From Radiobacillus kanasensis (GTDB taxonomy: Bacteria > Bacillota > Bacilli > Bacillales > Amphibacillaceae), in NCBI RefSeq assembly GCF_021049245.1, contig NZ_CP088020.1, forward strand, positions 998,001-1,062,000: DNA of 64,000 nucleotides, in the 5' to 3' direction. Each line of letters begins with the position of its first letter. The stretch's first letter is position 1. Under the pieces are notes generated by a model that was given only the letters and a program-made list of their open reading frames with translations, did not search any database and had not been told where the DNA came from. The position numbers were made by a program, and so were the translations under genes. Below, in pieces: positions 60,925-64,000 of the stretch.

Positions 60925-61215
60925 CAGCCACGTCCAGCTTCAGCACCCAGCAACTAGCGAGACTTCCCTCACCTCTGTACGATAACTGTTCGACGATAGT
61001 CGAATTTCCTTAACCTTTATTAACTAAGGAAGGCCAACTAAACCCGGGCTTTGCGCCCAACGTTGGCATACCCCTTTGAAGGGGCATGTTTCCTTTATCT
61101 CCGACGGTTCAGTCCAGTCCGTACGTGGCCCCGGCAAGGGGTCTGCAGACGTTGTCCGCAAAGGATGGTCTTAGTCTGTAATCCTTAAACCCGGGCGCTT
61201 GCGCTTTTGTTCTTT
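60925..61215. repeat. Multi-hairpin Bacillaceae-type repeat element
   Basis: About 290 bases of higher GC content with consecutive perfect stems: TTCGAC/GTCGAA (60989-61004), TTCCTTA/TAAGGAA (61006-61031), GCCAAC/GTTGGC (61033-61067) enclosing GGGC/GCCC, and CCCCTT/AAGGGG (61071-61084). Its start (GTCCAGCTTCAGCACCCAGC) and end (GGGCGCTTGCGCTTTTGTTC) resemble a dispersed intergenic repeat that I remember from Bacillus and Oceanobacillus genomes. No ORF is supported. It lies between a terminator and the GNAT gene. Confidence 0.6.
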
Positions 61216-61279
61216 AGTATAAATTCTTTATGACATCGCTGTGGTACAATGAACAAAAACAGCACGGAGGTCAAACAGG

Positions 61280-61768
61280 TTGAAACCAATAATAGTAGAA
61301 GCGGTAACCCGCCAAGAAGAAAATATTTTACATAATTTGATGCAATTCTATATTTATGAATTTACGAGGTTTCAACATTCTATTAAGTTAGAAGAGAACG
61401 GTGCTTTTAAGCCATTTAATCTTAAGGATTATTGGGAAAATCCTCATTTACATGCCTTTTTCTTCAAAGTAGATGGAGAACAAATGGGGTTTGCACTGGT
61501 CGAAAGTGCTCATGAAGAGGAGCCAAATACAATGCAGGAGTTTTTTATCATGGCGAAATATGGCGGGAAAGGGTACGGCCAGAAAGCGGCTTCCCAGCTT
61601 TTTCAAAGGTTTCCCGGTAAATGGCACATTGTTCAAATCGAAAAAAACTATCCTGCACAAGCATTTTGGAGAAGCTTAACTTACCGAATGACGAATGGGG
61701 CCGTTTCAGAGCGGTATGAAAATCGGAAGTCTATTCAGGAATTCCATACAGATGATATGATTTCATAG
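61280..61768 (+). CDS. GNAT family N-acetyltransferase
   Basis: A 162-residue acetyltransferase starting at TTG behind CACGGAGGTC. Residues 1-45 (IVEAVTRQEENILHNLMQFYIYEF) form the N-terminal helices, GFALVESAHEE and MQEFFIMAKYGGKGYGQKAAS give strand 4 and the acetyl-CoA-binding loop (GGKGYG), and NYPAQAFWRSL lies in the last helices. The substrate cannot be predicted. It is monocistronic, followed by a small terminator and the cad operon. Confidence 0.85.
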   Translation: MKPIIVEAVTRQEENILHNLMQFYIYEFTRFQHSIKLEENGAFKPFNLKDYWENPHLHAFFFKVDGEQMGFALVESAHEEEPNTMQEFFIMAKYGGKGYGQKAASQLFQRFPGKWHIVQIEKNYPAQAFWRSLTYRMTNGAVSERYENRKSIQEFHTDDMIS

Positions 61769-61805
61769 TTCAAGAGGTTAATTGGGAACAAGGGCATACG
61801 AATAT

Positions 61806-61830
61806 AAGGCAGACTTAGGTCTGTCTTTTT
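61806..61830 (+). terminator. Terminator after the GNAT gene
   Basis: GCAGAC pairs with GTCTGT (one wobble) around TTAG, followed by CTTTTT. Confidence 0.6.
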
Positions 61831-61850
61831 GCATGGATAAATTTCTAATA

Positions 61851-61912
61851 TTCAAATCTTCATTTGAACATTTTAATAGGAACATGTATATTATATTCAA
61901 ATGGATATTTGA
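61851..61912 (+). promoter_or_regulatory. cadCA promoter with two CadC-type operators
   Basis: TTGAAC (61864-61869), a 17-base spacer and TATATT (61887-61892) form the promoter. TTCAAAT-CTTC-ATTTGAA (61851-61868) is a perfect inverted repeat overlapping the -35; TCAAAT-GGAT-ATTTGA (61897-61912) lies just past the -10. Both have the TCAAAT half-site pattern of ArsR/SmtB-family operators. Confidence 0.75.
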
Positions 61913-61930
61913 TTAATGGAGGGTAATCGG

Positions 61931-62299
61931 ATGACTCGAATAGATACTTGCGATATTTATTGTTATAACGAAGAGAAGGTGCAAAGTGTTCGAAAGGCGA
62001 TGGAGCAAGAAAATTTAAATAGTGTTTCCAAGATGTTCAAAGTGTTAGCAGATGAAAATAGGGCTAAGATTGCCTATGCGTTGTCCCAAGACGGTGAATT
62101 ATGTGTGTGTGATATCGCTAATATCATTGGTGCAACGGTGGCGACTGCTTCTCATCACTTACGTACATTAAGTAAACAAGGAATGGTTCGCTCACGCAAG
62201 GAGGGGAAGCTTGTTTTCTATTCCATGGTGAATCCACAACTGAACATGCTGATCCAAACGGCTTTAGCCTATTCCAAAGGGGCTGAAGTTTATGCCTGA
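61931..62299 (+). CDS. cadC: ArsR/SmtB family metal-sensing repressor CadC
   Basis: A 122-residue repressor, the same length as S. aureus CadC. The N-terminal metal ligands are in [13 protein letters not shown] and the metal-box cysteines in [12 protein letters not shown]; the recognition helix is [19 protein letters not shown], followed by the wing [11 protein letters not shown]. Binding of Cd, Pb or Zn releases it from DNA. ATG 61931 follows GGAGGGTAATCGG; the in-frame ATG at 61916 would contain that site. Two palindromic operators lie in its promoter. Its end overlaps cadA by eight bases. Confidence 0.94.
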   Translation: MTRIDTCDIYCYNEEKVQSVRKAMEQENLNSVSKMFKVLADENRAKIAYALSQDGELCVCDIANIIGATVATASHHLRTLSKQGMVRSRKEGKLVFYSMVNPQLNMLIQTALAYSKGAEVYA

Positions 62300-64000
62300 A
62301 CAAACATCCAAAACGTATCGTGTACAAGGTTTTTCCTGCGCAGGTTGTGCGAATACATTTGAACAAAACGTGAAACGGCTGGACGGAGTTACGGAAGCTA
62401 GTGTGAACTTTGGTGCATCGAAAATCACGGTATATGGTCTAACATCTAGAGAAGCACTGGAAAAAGCAGGATCCTTCGAGAATTTAAAAATACTAGATGA
62501 AAAAGAAAAACAAGAGAAGCAACTTCCTTTTTGGAAACAGAAAGAAACGATAAAGGTCTATGTTTCTGCCATTTTATTGCTAGCGAGCTGGTATGTAAGT
62601 AGTGTTCTAGAAGATAGCTGGATACCGACAATTGGATATGGAGCTTCTATCGTAATAGGAGGCTATACCCTTTTCCGAAAAGGGTTGAAAAATCTATCTC
62701 GATTACAATTTGATATGAGTACCTTAATGACGATTGCCATCCTCGGAGCCGCAGCCATTGGGGAATGGGGAGAAGGAGCGACCGTTGTTATATTGTTTGC
62801 GATAAGTGAAGCACTTGAAACCTATTCGATGGATAAAGCGAGACAATCGATTGCTTCCTTAATGGATATCGCACCTAATGAAGCTTTGGTTCGCAGAAAT
62901 GAGAAGGAGATTGTGCTTCGAGTTGAAGATATTCGGCTAGGCGACATAATGATCGTAAAGCCTGGTCAGAAATTAGCTATGGATGGAAAAGTTGTACGAG
63001 GAGCTTCTACTATAAATCAGGCAGCGATTACTGGTGAAAGTATTCCCGTTGCTAAAACCGTTGCGGACGAAGTGTATGCAGGTACACTGAATGAAGAAGG
63101 CCTGCTAGAGGTCGAAGTAACCAAACGAGTTGAAGATACAACATTAGCTAAAATCATTCACTTAGTAGAAGAAGCACAAGCGGAAAGAGCTCCATCTCAA
63201 GCATTTGTTGATAAATTCGCTAAGTACTATACGCCAGTAATTATTGTGATCGCCTTTCTCATAGCGACTTTACCTCCCTTGTTCACTGGTAACTGGGTGG
63301 ATTGGATTTATCAGGGCTTAGCAGTTCTCGTCGTAGGCTGCCCATGTGCATTAGTCGTTTCTACTCCTGTTGCGATTGTAACCGCTATTGGAAATGCAGC
63401 AAAGAATGGAGTTTTAATTAAAGGTGGGATTCATCTTGAAACGGCCGGAGCGCTTAAAGCAATCGCTTTTGATAAGACGGGTACTTTGACGAAAGGGATA
63501 CCGGTAGTAACGGAAATGGAACCGTTTGGATCTAATCGTGAGGACGTCCTTCGTATCGCTGCTTTACTAGAGAAGGGATCTCAGCACCCACTTGCTTCCG
63601 CTATTATCAGAAAAGCGGAACAGGAAAAGGTCTTAGAAATCGGTGAGGTTAAGGACTTTCAATCCGTTACGGGTAAAGGAGTTCAAGGGAATCTCGACAA
63701 TATTCGTTATACATTAGGAAGTCCTAGCTTTTTGGAAACGGTACTTGGAAGAATGTCATCTAGTCAAAAATCCATTATTCAAGACCTTGAAGAGAAAGGC
63801 AATACGGTTATTGTATTAGGCTCGCAAAAGGAAATACTAGGCTGTCTTGCTATAGCTGATGAGGTAAGGGAATCCTCGAAAAGAGTTATTCAGAAGCTTT
63901 ATCAAGTAGGAATAGAAAAAACAATTATGCTAACTGGAGATAATCCACGAGCGGCTCAGGCTATTGGAAATCAAATTGGTGTAACAGATATCCAAGCAGA
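62292..64000 (+). CDS. cadA: Heavy-metal P1B-type ATPase CadA (3' end beyond the window)
   Basis: The first 569 codons of a metal-exporting P-type ATPase. A heavy-metal-associated domain at the N-terminus has GFSCAGCA (Cys 16 and 19). Membrane helices follow, then the phosphatase motif ITGESIPV, the ion-path VGCPCALV near residue 350, the phosphorylated Asp in [10 protein letters not shown] near 395, the class-specific SQHPLASAI, and [12 protein letters not shown] at the edge. Together with CadC it confers export of Cd, Zn or Pb across the membrane. It is cut off at base 64000; the final helices should lie outside the window. Confidence 0.95.
   Translation, partial: MPEQTSKTYRVQGFSCAGCANTFEQNVKRLDGVTEASVNFGASKITVYGLTSREALEKAGSFENLKILDEKEKQEKQLPFWKQKETIKVYVSAILLLASWYVSSVLEDSWIPTIGYGASIVIGGYTLFRKGLKNLSRLQFDMSTLMTIAILGAAAIGEWGEGATVVILFAISEALETYSMDKARQSIASLMDIAPNEALVRRNEKEIVLRVEDIRLGDIMIVKPGQKLAMDGKVVRGASTINQAAITGESIPVAKTVADEVYAGTLNEEGLLEVEVTKRVEDTTLAKIIHLVEEAQAERAPSQAFVDKFAKYYTPVIIVIAFLIATLPPLFTGNWVDWIYQGLAVLVVGCPCALVVSTPVAIVTAIGNAAKNGVLIKGGIHLETAGALKAIAFDKTGTLTKGIPVVTEMEPFGSNREDVLRIAALLEKGSQHPLASAIIRKAEQEKVLEIGEVKDFQSVTGKGVQGNLDNIRYTLGSPSFLETVLGRMSSSQKSIIQDLEEKGNTVIVLGSQKEILGCLAIADEVRESSKRVIQKLYQVGIEKTIMLTGDNPRAAQAIGNQIGVTDIQA

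Overview
The window looks like the chromosome of a low-GC, endospore-forming member of the Bacillaceae, possibly a salt-tolerant genus such as Halobacillus, Pontibacillus or Virgibacillus (the genus is inference). The evidence is strong AGGAGG-type ribosome sites with ATG/TTG/GTG starts, Bacillus-type genes (spoVR, yhcN, sigI-rsgI, yhcX-yhcY-yhcZ, ydgG-ydgH, bmrC-bmrD, yrrT, luxS, mccA-mccB), a glycine betaine importer, and two intergenic repeats of a kind I remember from other Bacillaceae.

Positions 1-10150 are the late part of a siphophage-type prophage: the end of the major tail protein with a +1-frame Fn3 extension, tail chaperone, tape measure, distal tail protein, a tail-tip protein with an S74-like C-terminus, a 55-residue protein, holin, and an amidase with PG-binding and LysM domains. 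All are on the plus strand.

Positions 10300-19300 hold a small membrane gene, a minus-strand thiol-rich module (MarR regulator, DUF318 permease, 42-residue peptide with four Cys-Cys pairs), a chemoreceptor with a SigD-like promoter, a decayed sugar-binding-protein gene, a ROK kinase, a lipoprotein, a nupC-type transporter with a cre-like site, and a GC-rich repeat.

Positions 19300-34830 hold an aldehyde dehydrogenase, maltose acetyltransferase, MATE pump, MurG-type transferase, AAC(3)-type acetyltransferase, the ydgG-ydgH regulator/MMPL exporter pair with a palindromic operator, the betaine ABC operon, an aldo/keto reductase, a striking 100-bp tandem repeat array carrying CGGCG every ~20 bp, and a beta-carbonic anhydrase.

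Positions 34900-49500 hold a heterodimeric ABC exporter (bmrC-bmrD) behind a long leader with four micro-ORFs and an attenuator, a membrane-anchored trypsin-like protease, sigI-rsgI, an oxidoreductase, the nitrilase/GNAT fusion yhcX, a two-component system, a YhdB-like protein and the spore lipoprotein yhcN.

Positions 49500-64000 hold a methionine-to-cysteine operon (yrrT-luxS-mccA-mccB), an M20 dipeptidase, a cysteine-less rhodanese-like protein, spoVR, a K+(Na+)/H+ antiporter, an HNH protein, two small membrane proteins, a LolA-like lipoprotein, a multi-hairpin repeat, a GNAT enzyme, and cadC-cadA with two operators; cadA runs off the window.

The best candidates for new biology are the +1 recoding site at 157-162, the Cys-pair peptide/permease/MarR module, the bmr leader whose peptide copies the transporter N-terminus, and the CGGCG array.
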